From Chryseobacterium aahli (GTDB taxonomy: Bacteria; Bacteroidota; Bacteroidia; Flavobacteriales; Weeksellaceae): a stretch of DNA of 64,000 bases. The notes under the pieces are model-generated. The model ran no database searches and was not told where the DNA came from. It worked only from the letters and a program-made list of their open reading frames with translations. A program made the position numbers and the translations under genes. Every line of letters begins with the position of its first letter. Position 1 is the stretch's first letter. Positions 56,221-64,000 of this stretch are shown here, piece after piece. The DNA lies in the NCBI RefSeq assembly GCF_022699665.1, contig NZ_JALDNB010000012.1, positions 1 to 64,000 of the forward strand, read 5' to 3'.

Positions 56221-57280
56221 CTGATTTAAGTTTTTTGTGAGTTAAAAAGTACAGTCCTAAAAATAAAATTCCCGAACAAAACATAACGATCGATTTTGTA
56301 AGCAAAGTGTAATGAAGATCGTAATAATATTGAGATACAAAATAAATGAAAGCAACAATTCCGATGATCAGACTCGTTTTGTAATTGACCAGAAAACTTA
56401 AAAGTATAATCAGTAGAGCTCCTGAAATTGCCGGAGAAAAAAGGGTTGGCAGCAAAATAAAGATTGAAAGTAAATAAATCGCCCATTTTTCTTTACTTTT
56501 TTTAATGCTTAGTAAATCAAAAAGATGAGAAATTACATAGAGAATCGCTGCAATAATGCTGACAGAAGACATCCAGATGTACTCCGGAGAAAGTTCTGCG
56601 ATGTCCATTTTTCCTATAATAATTAATCCCGCCAAAAAAGAAAATACCAATGCTATTCGTACCGGATTATAAAGTTTTGAAACTGTCTTATTGTTCTTTA
56701 TCAGTTGAGCTTCTTTTAAATAGACAAAACTGACCAAAAATGCCATCACGGAAAGATAGACATGAATAAGATCACCATAGTCATTCGAAATTAAAAGCGT
56801 TAAAAATGCTCCGCTGATAATCAAAACCGAAACAAACGAAATAATGTAAGCCTGAACAAGTGATAATGTGCATGCTGCAACAAGAATGAAAGCCAAACTA
56901 ATTGCGTTTTCGTCTAATTCATTATGAGATAAACCCATTCCTAAAAGTATATACCCAATGATATAGGCCGAAATACTTACGGTGTCAACAATGGTACTGT
57001 CAATACTTTTATTGATGAAAACTCCGGAAATAATAAGCAAAACTCCAACAATCAATAAGCCGATCTGAGAATCATACAAACCTGCAATAAAAAGGAAGCC
57101 GATAAAAAAACAACTTGCCAATAGTCCTCCAAAAATAGAAAGAATTTTTACAGCCAAAGATTGGTCGCTATTTGTCTTTTCGTAAGCTGAAGCAATTTCT
57201 TCTTCGTTAAATTGTATTGCTCGTTCCTGTTGGCCATTAATAAAACTGATGAGCTCCTGTATTTCTTCTTTAGTTTTCAT
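56207..57280 (-). CDS. DUF4401 membrane protein
   Basis: 357 residues, with about ten membrane helices after a cytoplasmic N-terminus (TKEEIQELISFINGQQERAI). It is the middle gene of a DUF2157-DUF4401-GDYXXLXY operon and overlaps both neighbours (11 bp and 14 bp), which points to coupled translation. Function unknown. Confidence 0.88.
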   Translation of the reverse strand: MKTKEEIQELISFINGQQERAIQFNEEEIASAYEKTNSDQSLAVKILSIFGGLLASCFFIGFLFIAGLYDSQIGLLIVGVLLIISGVFINKSIDSTIVDTVSISAYIIGYILLGMGLSHNELDENAISLAFILVAACTLSLVQAYIISFVSVLIISGAFLTLLISNDYGDLIHVYLSVMAFLVSFVYLKEAQLIKNNKTVSKLYNPVRIALVFSFLAGLIIIGKMDIAELSPEYIWMSSVSIIAAILYVISHLFDLLSIKKSKEKWAIYLLSIFILLPTLFSPAISGALLIILLSFLVNYKTSLIIGIVAFIYFVSQYYYDLHYTLLTKSIVMFCSGILFLGLYFLTHKKLKSDEKI

Positions 57281-58226
57281 TTTTCCATTTTTTTTGAAGA
57301 TGAATAAGATTAATGACCACCATTGTTACGCTTCCGATGACGAAAAAAGTAGCAAAGAAAAACATGCTTCCGTCATCAGAAAATTTAAATAACAAAGAGG
57401 TAATCATAATGATCATGCTGAACGGAATAACCGACAGATAAAAACCACTCTTGGATTTCAATCCATGCCAGATTCCGAGAGGATAAAGGATTAAAACGAT
57501 ACATAAAAACAAAGCGGAAAAAGTTTTAAAATCATCAAAAATAACGATTGTCATTCCTATCGTAGCGCAAACAGCGATTGCCAATGCTAAAATGTGTGTA
57601 AACCATAGAGGAATTTTTAGTTTTTGCTTAGGTTTTTGAATGATGCAACTGCTAGTTAAAATTGCTGAATTGAAAGCCAAAAGCAAAGTGGCAATTAGAA
57701 TTTCATCCCAATCTTTAGCGACCTGTTGTGTGTAGAGAATAAAAGTTGTGTTAACCAAAACAAGAAAAAGCATCCACAATGGCGCAAAATTACTGATGAA
57801 AACCCATAAAGCGACGAAAAGAGTCCATGCTAAAAAGAAATCGTAGGCGTTGGCTCCGGTTTGGTAAATCTGTCCGAAGACCGCAAACAAAACTCCTACC
57901 AGAACCGAAGCCCCTGTGAGAATAATATTCCGGATATTTTCATTGATTTTCGGAATTAATGCAACAATGGTAGTTGTGACCAAAAGTACTTCCACAATGC
58001 CGAGTTTGAAAAATTTGTTCAGGTCTGCCCAGTTATAGGCAAAAAAGAATATAATTCCGGCGGTGGCAAAACCAATTCCGAGGGTAATAAAGAAAAGCCG
58101 CAGAAATTTTTTCCACATTTCCTTATCATTATATTCATGATTTTTCAGAAGCCGATTGAGTTCCTGCTCCGTCATGTCGCTGTGACGGCTGAGGATGTGG
58201 ATGTCTTCTCTTGTTATGTTTTTCAT
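57270..58226 (-). CDS. DUF2157 membrane protein
   Basis: 318 residues. The N-terminal cytoplasmic segment (about 1-40, ITREDIHILSRHSDMTEQEL) is followed by about ten membrane helices, as in the DUF2157 family. It is the first gene of the three-gene membrane operon. Function unknown. Confidence 0.88.
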   Translation of the reverse strand: MKNITREDIHILSRHSDMTEQELNRLLKNHEYNDKEMWKKFLRLFFITLGIGFATAGIIFFFAYNWADLNKFFKLGIVEVLLVTTTIVALIPKINENIRNIILTGASVLVGVLFAVFGQIYQTGANAYDFFLAWTLFVALWVFISNFAPLWMLFLVLVNTTFILYTQQVAKDWDEILIATLLLAFNSAILTSSCIIQKPKQKLKIPLWFTHILALAIAVCATIGMTIVIFDDFKTFSALFLCIVLILYPLGIWHGLKSKSGFYLSVIPFSMIIMITSLLFKFSDDGSMFFFATFFVIGSVTMVVINLIHLQKKWKNEN

Positions 58227-58258
58227 TCGATTGTTTTTAGATCTTTCCCTTTCCCAAA

Positions 58259-59128
58259 CTATTTTTTAACCTCGTAATGACCTTTTGCTGAATTCCATGA
58301 AAGTTTGTTTTGATTCTCTTTCCAAAACTTCATCCACCATTCCGCATTTTTTGATTCATCAAAATTTTTATCACCAAAAAGCATTGCCAGATAAGAAAAT
58401 GTATAAGTGTCTGGATTGCAGTATATAGCAGGATTTCCTTTTTCTTTTGGCATTTCATCTAATTTATAGATTCTTTTCAGGCAGCTTCTTGTAATCTGAT
58501 CTTTTTGAGCATTAGGTTGTAGTGAAATGATTAATGCCTTCACAGCCGGTAAACTGCTTATTTCAGGAATTTTAGAATTCTCAAGCTTTATCGGTTTAAA
58601 TTCTTCAACTGGTTTGTTATTTAAATAATCCTGCCATTTACTTTTGAGTTCCTCAAGTTCTTTTTTGCTGGAATCAATGGTGACGAATCCAAAGTTCTTT
58701 TTAGTAAGACTCTGCAAAATCTGATTTGCTCTTCCAGCGACGGTAAACAGGTCGTTTTGAAATTCCAATCCTTTTCCTTCAAAAATAATGTCGCCGTTTG
58801 AAATTCTATCCCAGATAATTAACCGGCTTGTTCCTTTAAGTTTTGTTTCTGAATTATTGGTGAGTTGAAGAGCTATAGATTTTTGATATTCTGTGTTACT
58901 GAGGTGGTGATTCACAGATGCATTTAAAGTCAAAAAAACTTCGCTCCAATATTCATCATGCAAATTTTTTTCAAGAAGCTGAGATGATGAAAGTTTTTGT
59001 GCTTCATCGTACATTTCTTTAGTGTAATTCTCAATATTTTGCTGACTCCAAGAAGTTAATAATCTTTGCGAAAAAGATAGATTGAAAGACAGCAAAAGAA
59101 GGATATACAGAGTTTTTCTTTTCATCAT
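58259..59128 (-). CDS. Secreted protein of unknown function
   Basis: 289 residues with a signal peptide (MMKRKTLYILLLLSFNLSFS, then Q). The sequence is rich in charged residues, with helical stretches (NYTKEMYDEAQKLSSSQLLE). It has no family I recognise. Its 3' end is 33 bp before the DUF2157 start, so it may be in the same transcript, as the first gene of the group. Confidence 0.6.
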   Translation of the reverse strand: MMKRKTLYILLLLSFNLSFSQRLLTSWSQQNIENYTKEMYDEAQKLSSSQLLEKNLHDEYWSEVFLTLNASVNHHLSNTEYQKSIALQLTNNSETKLKGTSRLIIWDRISNGDIIFEGKGLEFQNDLFTVAGRANQILQSLTKKNFGFVTIDSSKKELEELKSKWQDYLNNKPVEEFKPIKLENSKIPEISSLPAVKALIISLQPNAQKDQITRSCLKRIYKLDEMPKEKGNPAIYCNPDTYTFSYLAMLFGDKNFDESKNAEWWMKFWKENQNKLSWNSAKGHYEVKK

Positions 59129-59194
59129 GGTTAGATTTATTTTATAGTTTATTAAATATACAAATTGTCAGGTTTAGTCAGACTTTAATTTCTA

Positions 59195-59491
59195 CTATTC
59201 AAACTTTTCTTCCACATTATAAAGAACTTCACAATCGCAAAAACCACCGTTTTGTTTTAGCCAGTTTTCAACTTCTTCGATATTCGTAATATGATTCGTT
59301 TCTAAAAACTGCTTTGACATTTTTAAACTGTCATCACAATCATTCTCTTCAAGTTTTTCATCCAGAAAATCAAATAGACTTTGAAAGATTTTATGCGAAA
59401 TGGGAAGGCTTTTTTCAAATTCAATTTGCGCTTTTTCTTGTAATTCTTTTTGGATTTGTTTACGTCTTTCTTTTTCGTTTTTGTCAGGCAT
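59195..59491 (-). CDS. DUF2695 protein
   Basis: A 98-residue cytoplasmic protein with a basic, Lys/Glu-rich helix at the start (MPDKNEKERRKQIQKELQEK) and the DUF2695 C-terminus (VENWLKQNGGFCDCEVLYNV). The family is small and of unknown function. It lies five bases after the stop of the lipoprotein gene at 59497. Confidence 0.8.
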   Translation of the reverse strand: MPDKNEKERRKQIQKELQEKAQIEFEKSLPISHKIFQSLFDFLDEKLEENDCDDSLKMSKQFLETNHITNIEEVENWLKQNGGFCDCEVLYNVEEKFE

Positions 59492-59496
59492 TTTAA

Positions 59497-60219
59497 TTAA
59501 AGATCTTTAAAAGTTGTTTTTAATCTGTAGTTGGTTTGTTCATACAAATAAATACCTTTTATTGGGATAGCAAAGTTATTTTCAACTTTATAAAACTGTG
59601 ATGGATAATGTATTTTTACACCATCTTTACTTAAATGTGAAATGTCAAATCTCTCGTTTATGAAGTTTATGTTAAAGCCTTTAATATTTTGAATTCCAAA
59701 TTGAGAATCATCATTTCCATTGAATTTAGGATAGCTAAAATAATTTCCTTTTTTGTCTTTGTAAACATTATCATACTGATATTTTTGATGAAAATAGTGA
59801 CCTCCATCTTTACTTTTAGATAAATATAGAATAACAGTATCTCTTTCTGCAAATCCCGGAGTTCCATAATGATCATAGGCAACAAATTCTACCGTATCGG
59901 TTTCAAGATAATTGAACATTTTTTTTACCACTTTGTATTTGCATTTAAAAGCTCTGTCCATTACATAACTTCTCTTTAATACTTTAAGAGTGTCTCCTGT
60001 TTCTTCATCAATTTCATATTCTCCCGTAGGAAAATCTTCTTGATTTTCATTAGGATCAAATTCTGTAACAGATATTTTCTTCCCTACAAAAGCATAGAGA
60101 TTAATGTTTTTATTTGCTCCGCCGTGTCTGATGCTTTTTGAAGTAACAAGGTAGGCAGATTCACAAGCTGTTAAGATAAATGAAAGTGAAATTAAAAATA
60201 GAAATGATTTTATTTTCAT
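59497..60219 (-). CDS. Predicted lipoprotein of unknown function
   Basis: 240 residues with a lipobox (LSFILTACESAY) after a short hydrophobic leader. The mature part is a run of beta-like segments (VEFVAYDHYGTPGFAERDTV, GIYLYEQTNYRLKTTF). No family recognised. It is close to the genes on both sides (5 bp and 17 bp), so an operon is likely. Confidence 0.65.
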   Translation of the reverse strand: MKIKSFLFLISLSFILTACESAYLVTSKSIRHGGANKNINLYAFVGKKISVTEFDPNENQEDFPTGEYEIDEETGDTLKVLKRSYVMDRAFKCKYKVVKKMFNYLETDTVEFVAYDHYGTPGFAERDTVILYLSKSKDGGHYFHQKYQYDNVYKDKKGNYFSYPKFNGNDDSQFGIQNIKGFNINFINERFDISHLSKDGVKIHYPSQFYKVENNFAIPIKGIYLYEQTNYRLKTTFKDL

Positions 60220-60235
60220 AAACTTAAAATGAATT

Positions 60236-60547
60236 TCATCCTCTTATCTGACTTAAAAGATACAAACTTATCCAAACAACAAAATAGTATAAAATGAGAT
60301 TGGTGATCAGATAAATTTTCTCAACATCGATTGTCTTTTTTCGGTTGATGGTTTTTATGCTCCCAAAAATCAAAAAAATTAAAGAAAAAAGAACCGTGAA
60401 AATCGAAAGAAGAAAAACCGAATTCAATATTTTTTCATAATACAGCCATTCAAAATTTTAATTTTGAAAATAATAATGCTGAATTCCAAAAATAATAATG
60501 GAGATGAGTAGAATCAGCTGATATTGATAAACCTTTTCTAATTTCAT
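60236..60547 (-). pseudogene. Small membrane protein broken by an in-frame stop
   Basis: One reading frame of 103 codons runs from ATG at 60547 to TGA-type end at 60236 but contains a TAA at 60458. The first part reads MKLEKVYQYQLILLISIIIF ... HYYFQN; after the stop the same frame continues with NFEWLYYEKILNSVFLLSIF and two more hydrophobic helices. The ATG overlaps the stop of the gene at 60544 (ATGA), a usual coupled start, which supports a single original gene. It is either a true nonsense mutation or a sequence error. Confidence 0.6.
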
Positions 60548-60948
60548 CTCATTTTAGTTTTATAGATTATAGAATCGTAATTGACAACAACCTTTAAAGA
60601 ATCAAAATACTTTTTATGCTCAAAACTTGAGTTGAAATCTTTCACGTAGTTTTCAATGTTTTTCAAATCTGGAAAAGAGTCATTTTCTGTATTTAGCATT
60701 AACTCAAAATTTTCAAGTTTCGTGATTTTTTTATGCTTTAAATCCCTGAAATACCAAAGTGTATCAGTTACATCACCAATTTCTATTTGATATTTGTATT
60801 TTTTATTTAAATCATAAAGCAAACTGTTGGTTTTTCGGGAAGCTTCATAATGAGGAACTCTTCGCATTCCCCAGGTGAAAGGATTTAAATAAAATAGCAT
60901 GGGTAGAAGAACCAGAATAATGATAACTGTAGTTGTTGCTTTTTTCAT
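60544..60948 (-). CDS. Small membrane-anchored protein of unknown function
   Basis: 134 residues: an N-terminal anchor helix (TTTVIIILVLLPMLFYLNPF) and a soluble part of about 105 residues rich in Lys and aromatic residues (YKYQIEIGDVTDTLWYFRDL). No family recognised. It shares an ATGA overlap with the broken gene downstream. Confidence 0.6.
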   Translation of the reverse strand: MKKATTTVIIILVLLPMLFYLNPFTWGMRRVPHYEASRKTNSLLYDLNKKYKYQIEIGDVTDTLWYFRDLKHKKITKLENFELMLNTENDSFPDLKNIENYVKDFNSSFEHKKYFDSLKVVVNYDSIIYKTKMR

Positions 60949-61019
60949 GAGATCATTAGTGTTGAATAAATTTTTTCATTTATGTCGTGTATTTCATATT
61001 ATATCATTGAAAGATAGCA

Positions 61020-61569
61020 CTATTCAAATTTACTTTCAATTTGAATTATTTCAGGATGTTTGATGGAATAAATAATTTTGTATTGATCTCCCTTTTTGAA
61101 ATAATTTTTATAATTGAAAATCCCTTTTTCGTAAGTTTTATTTTCAGATGTTTTTATATTTAAAAATGGCCCAAATTTTCCAGCCGCCTCTTGTATGTCT
61201 GCTTTCAAGATTTATTACTTCTGCAATGGTTTTATCAGTTGGCTCATTATGTAAAATGTTTTGAATTCGGTTATCAGCTAATTTTCCTGAAATGATTACT
61301 GATGCGAATAAGCCGATCACTGCAAAACTTATTATTGCAATGTTTTTAAAAGTTTTTCTAATCCATATTAGTTTGTGTGAAGTAAATTTTGGTTTTTGAT
61401 CAGTATAATATTTTCCAAAAATTGTGAATGTAATAATCATCCAACCGGAAAAAAAGGTTAAGTAACTTATTATTTCCAAAAAATTATTATCCTTAAAACC
61501 GAAAAAGAAAATTATTAAAAATCCTACTATAATCAAAAGTATTCCCCAAATAAGAGCTTTATTTTTCAA
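61020..61569 (-). pseudogene. DUF3592-like membrane protein split by a frameshift
   Basis: The first frame (61569 to 61144) has 141 residues: four hydrophobic helices (NKALIWGILLIIVGFLIIFF and later) and then a soluble stretch (DKTIAEVINLESRHTRGGWK, AIFKYKNI, stop). The second frame (to 61020) continues with KTSENKTYEKGIFNYKNYFK and KGDQYKIIYSIKHPEIIQIE. Removal of one T from the T5 run at 61151-61155 joins them to AIFKYKTSENKTYEKG, a sensible single protein of about 180 residues. The layout (helices, then a beta domain ending in HPEI) is like DUF3592 proteins. Confidence 0.65.
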
Positions 61570-61626
61570 ATCAAATATTTTATTGTTTAACTCTAAAAGT
61601 TTTTAAATCAAAAATTAGCAAATCTT

Positions 61627-64000
61627 TCACCCCAAAATAATCCTCTCATCAACCTCCTCCAGCAATCCTTTCCCAATCAAATCCTCCACACAAAACTTCA
61701 CCACCGCATCGATTTGAGAACCTACTTTCGCAAATCCAAAAATCTTACAAACCGCACGGATTAATTCCTCTTTATTCAGACTCAAACTCGAATGCATTAA
61801 TTCCATCATCGCCACCGAAATTTCTTCAGGTGCAATCTCATCAATCAGCCTTTTTTCTGCGGAATTATCTCTATAAAAATCAAGATTTTGAAGATTTGAA
61901 TTTTCGCTCCAGTAAAATTTCTGATAACTTTCTGTTGTTTGAATATTCGGAATTGAATTCAAAGTTTCCAACAGATAGGTGTTTAGTTTTCCACCGGCTC
62001 GCGACGTGTTCCAAAGCTTGAGAATCTTCCTGAACAAAGCATTCTGGCTGATCGGCGATTCTGTATCAATGATGGTTTTGATCTGACTTAAAAGAACCTG
62101 TCTGTTTTCAAAATGATAAATCGATTCTGAGTTAGCATTGATTTCCGGACTTAAATTTGCTGCAACATGCGGAATCATCTTCGAAGGTTTTTCCACTTCC
62201 GAAACTTCGCTCAGATAGACTTTTTCAGAAGTTTTCAGTTCGATGATTTCTTCCTTTTTTTCTTTGACCTGAGTTTTGATTTTTTCCAGTTCATCCTGAA
62301 TTTTCTCAACGATTTTTTCTTTATTTTTAATCCAGTCCAGCGTCCAGATTCTGAAAACATTCCATCCCAGACCCTTCAGAACATTAGGAACAAGCAGTTC
62401 GCGGTCATTGGTCGTGTGAATGTTAAAATAATTCTCACTGTCCATCAAAATCGCAAGAAGATACTCGCTTTCGTTTTCAGGATCGATGATTCCGATGTCG
62501 ATTTTATATTCTGAAGTTCCGATGTTGGTTTTAATTTTCAAACCGTTTTCTTCAAGCGTTTTCGCAATTGAATTCACCATCAGTTTCTGCTGATTGACTG
62601 TTGGGTTTGAATTTTGATACACCAAACCTTTTTCAGAAAAATTCAGGAAGTTTTTCAATCCCAAAACGCCTTCCGAACTCGTTCTGTTCATGTCGATCTG
62701 GTCGCCTTTTAACGAAGAAAATACTTTCATTTCGTAGCGTGCTCTCGTCACGGCAACATTTAATCGTCGCCAGCCTCCATCACGGTTGAGCGGACCGAAA
62801 TTCATCGATACTTTTCCGTCTTCATCAGGTCCGTAGCCAATTGAAAAAAGAATAATATCTCTTTCGTCACCCTGAACATTTTCAAGATTTTTAATGAAAA
62901 TTGGTTCTTCAGAGTTGATGACAAACTCTTCCAGATGCGGATTTTCCTGAAATAAATTTTGCAGTAAATCTTCAATCAGGCTTTGCTGGGTTTGGCTGAA
63001 AGTCACCACACCAATCGATTTTTTATTCTGATTTTCGAGATGAATTCTGATGTATTCAATAATCGCTTCTGCCTCATTTTTATTGGTTCTCGTTTTTCCT
63101 TTGTCGTAAAATCCGTCAATAAATTCAAACGTCACTTTTCTGTTTAAATCGTCCGGAGAAGGGAAGGTAAGAAGTTTATTATCATAAAAATGAGCGTTGG
63201 AGAACGAAATCAAGCTTTCATGCTTGCTTCGGTAATGTCTTAAGAGATAATTAGAAGGAATAGAAAGCGCCAGACAGTCATCCAGAATACTTTCCAGATC
63301 TTCAAGCTCAAAATTTTCTTCATCCACTTTTTGGGAAGCAAAGAAACTTGTCGGCGGCATCTGTTTCGGGTCGCCTACAATAATCGCCTGTTTTGCCCTC
63401 GCCAAAGCACTTACCGCTTCAGAAGTAGGCAACTGTGAAGCCTCATCAAAAATCACTAAATCAAAATGCTCTTCATTCACATCAAAATATTGTGCCACCG
63501 AAATCGGACTCATCAGCATACACGGTTTCAGCCTCGGAATTAAAGTTGGAATCTGGTCAAACAGTTTTCTGATGGATAAACCCCGACCTTTATTTCGGAT
63601 TGCTTTCTGTAAAATCCCTATTTCTGAGCTCTGAACGGCTTCCTGAGAAAAATTCGGAATACGATCGCTGAGCTTCATCGTCAGCTGGTTTTTCGTCAGT
63701 TCGGTAAATTCTTTGTGCAGATTTTTATACCGCTGAATCTGCGATTCGTAAATATTGGCATCAAAACCGTTCAAAGTTCCCGAACTGTAAATGGTTTTAA
63801 TGAATAAATTCAAGTGAATGATTTTTTCAAATTCTAGCTCCAAAGATTCCGTATCGAGCCAGCCTTTTTCAAGAAAATTAATGAACCAGTTTAAATTTAA
63901 ATCCTGTGCTTTTTCTTTTAGAGCATTAAAATTAATCCAGTCTTCTAACTGATGAATATTCTGTACAACCGTCTTCAAATTGGCATCGCTAGGAATTTCA
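61627..64000 (-). CDS. DUF4011/DUF3320-type superfamily 1 helicase-nuclease, 5' end missing
   Basis: The frame is open to the window edge; the visible C-terminal part is about 790 residues. Seen in order: helicase Walker B (LVIFDEASQLPTSEA, near 175), GDPKQMPPTSFF, then the second RecA-like domain with RDIILFSIGYGPDEDGK and RRLNVAVTRARYEMKVFSSL (near 407). Next is an MTES_1575/Vsr-like nuclease domain (about 480-560, YKIDIGIIDPENESEYLLAI, MDSENYF, VLKGLGWNVFRIWTLDW), then a Lys/Glu-rich linker and a DUF3320 end (RAVCKIFGFAKVGSQIDAVV). Walker A lies outside. Such proteins are often linked to defence, but no partner genes are seen here. Confidence 0.85.
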   Translation of the reverse strand, partial: EIPSDANLKTVVQNIHQLEDWINFNALKEKAQDLNLNWFINFLEKGWLDTESLELEFEKIIHLNLFIKTIYSSGTLNGFDANIYESQIQRYKNLHKEFTELTKNQLTMKLSDRIPNFSQEAVQSSEIGILQKAIRNKGRGLSIRKLFDQIPTLIPRLKPCMLMSPISVAQYFDVNEEHFDLVIFDEASQLPTSEAVSALARAKQAIIVGDPKQMPPTSFFASQKVDEENFELEDLESILDDCLALSIPSNYLLRHYRSKHESLISFSNAHFYDNKLLTFPSPDDLNRKVTFEFIDGFYDKGKTRTNKNEAEAIIEYIRIHLENQNKKSIGVVTFSQTQQSLIEDLLQNLFQENPHLEEFVINSEEPIFIKNLENVQGDERDIILFSIGYGPDEDGKVSMNFGPLNRDGGWRRLNVAVTRARYEMKVFSSLKGDQIDMNRTSSEGVLGLKNFLNFSEKGLVYQNSNPTVNQQKLMVNSIAKTLEENGLKIKTNIGTSEYKIDIGIIDPENESEYLLAILMDSENYFNIHTTNDRELLVPNVLKGLGWNVFRIWTLDWIKNKEKIVEKIQDELEKIKTQVKEKKEEIIELKTSEKVYLSEVSEVEKPSKMIPHVAANLSPEINANSESIYHFENRQVLLSQIKTIIDTESPISQNALFRKILKLWNTSRAGGKLNTYLLETLNSIPNIQTTESYQKFYWSENSNLQNLDFYRDNSAEKRLIDEIAPEEISVAMMELMHSSLSLNKEELIRAVCKIFGFAKVGSQIDAVVKFCVEDLIGKGLLEEVDERIILG

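Noticed and set aside
60458-60460. Recoding of the in-frame TAA
   Set aside because: TAA is not known to be recoded in this group and no recoding element is seen; a mutation or sequence error is simpler.

Overview
The window is a piece of a Bacteroidota chromosome, most likely a Chryseobacterium-type Flavobacteriia (Weeksellaceae). Signs are the AT-rich sequence, type IX secretion (T9SS) C-terminal sorting domains, promoter boxes of the Bacteroidota form TAnnTTTG, few Shine-Dalgarno sites, and families typical of the phylum (DUF6443 Rhs proteins, GDYXXLXY, DUF4401, DUF349). Nearly all genes lie on the minus strand, so operons read from right to left.

1-20.9 kb is an Rhs polymorphic-toxin island. 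Read in the direction of transcription it begins with a T9SS-sorted beta-propeller-like protein (19395-20936), then a 1156-residue Rhs-type protein without a core (15921-19391), then a full-length DUF6443/Rhs protein with a variable C-terminal tip (12488-15913) and its candidate immunity gene. Next come an IS1-family transposase, a second nearly identical full-length Rhs gene with another tip (7642-11151) and its immunity gene, an IS remnant, and a series of 5'-truncated Rhs fragments and orphan tips. Most of these are followed by a small exported immunity candidate. Seven copies of the roughly 180-bp Rhs core are present. The tips are unusually uniform in chemistry: two JAMM/JAB-like tips, one DUF4329-like tip (HTH plus SxxD), one metzincin-like tip (HExxHxxGxxH), and two or three with HExxxH or HExxE helices. 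All five immunity candidates carry signal peptides or lipoboxes, which suggests that the toxins act in the cell envelope.

21.2-35.6 kb is a complete 14-gene nuo operon for respiratory complex I (nuoA to nuoN). It has a short NuoG and an outer-membrane-protein-like gene placed between nuoF and nuoG. Six of its intergenic spacers are built from heptanucleotide-periodic arrays, most of which change strand halfway and so form inverted repeats.

35.6-50.9 kb is housekeeping and accessory sequence: a small membrane protein, a GNAT-like acetyltransferase, a YugP-type zinc peptidase, a YigZ-family protein, RibD, a DUF349 protein, AroE, a T9SS-exported endonuclease I, a LolC/E-type permease, RbfA, methylmalonyl-CoA epimerase, a CAU-anticodon tRNA, two tandem beta-lactamase-fold serine hydrolases, and an AraC regulator with a membrane sensor domain.

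51-64 kb holds a large VIT/VWA/DUF2135 protein that contains a TonB-receptor-plug-like segment, a DUF2157-DUF4401-GDYXXLXY membrane operon, and a run of small unknown genes. Three genes in this last part are visibly broken: a TlpA-type protein with a decayed thioredoxin half, a small membrane protein with an internal stop, and a protein split by a one-base frameshift. The window ends inside a large DUF4011/DUF3320-type helicase-nuclease.
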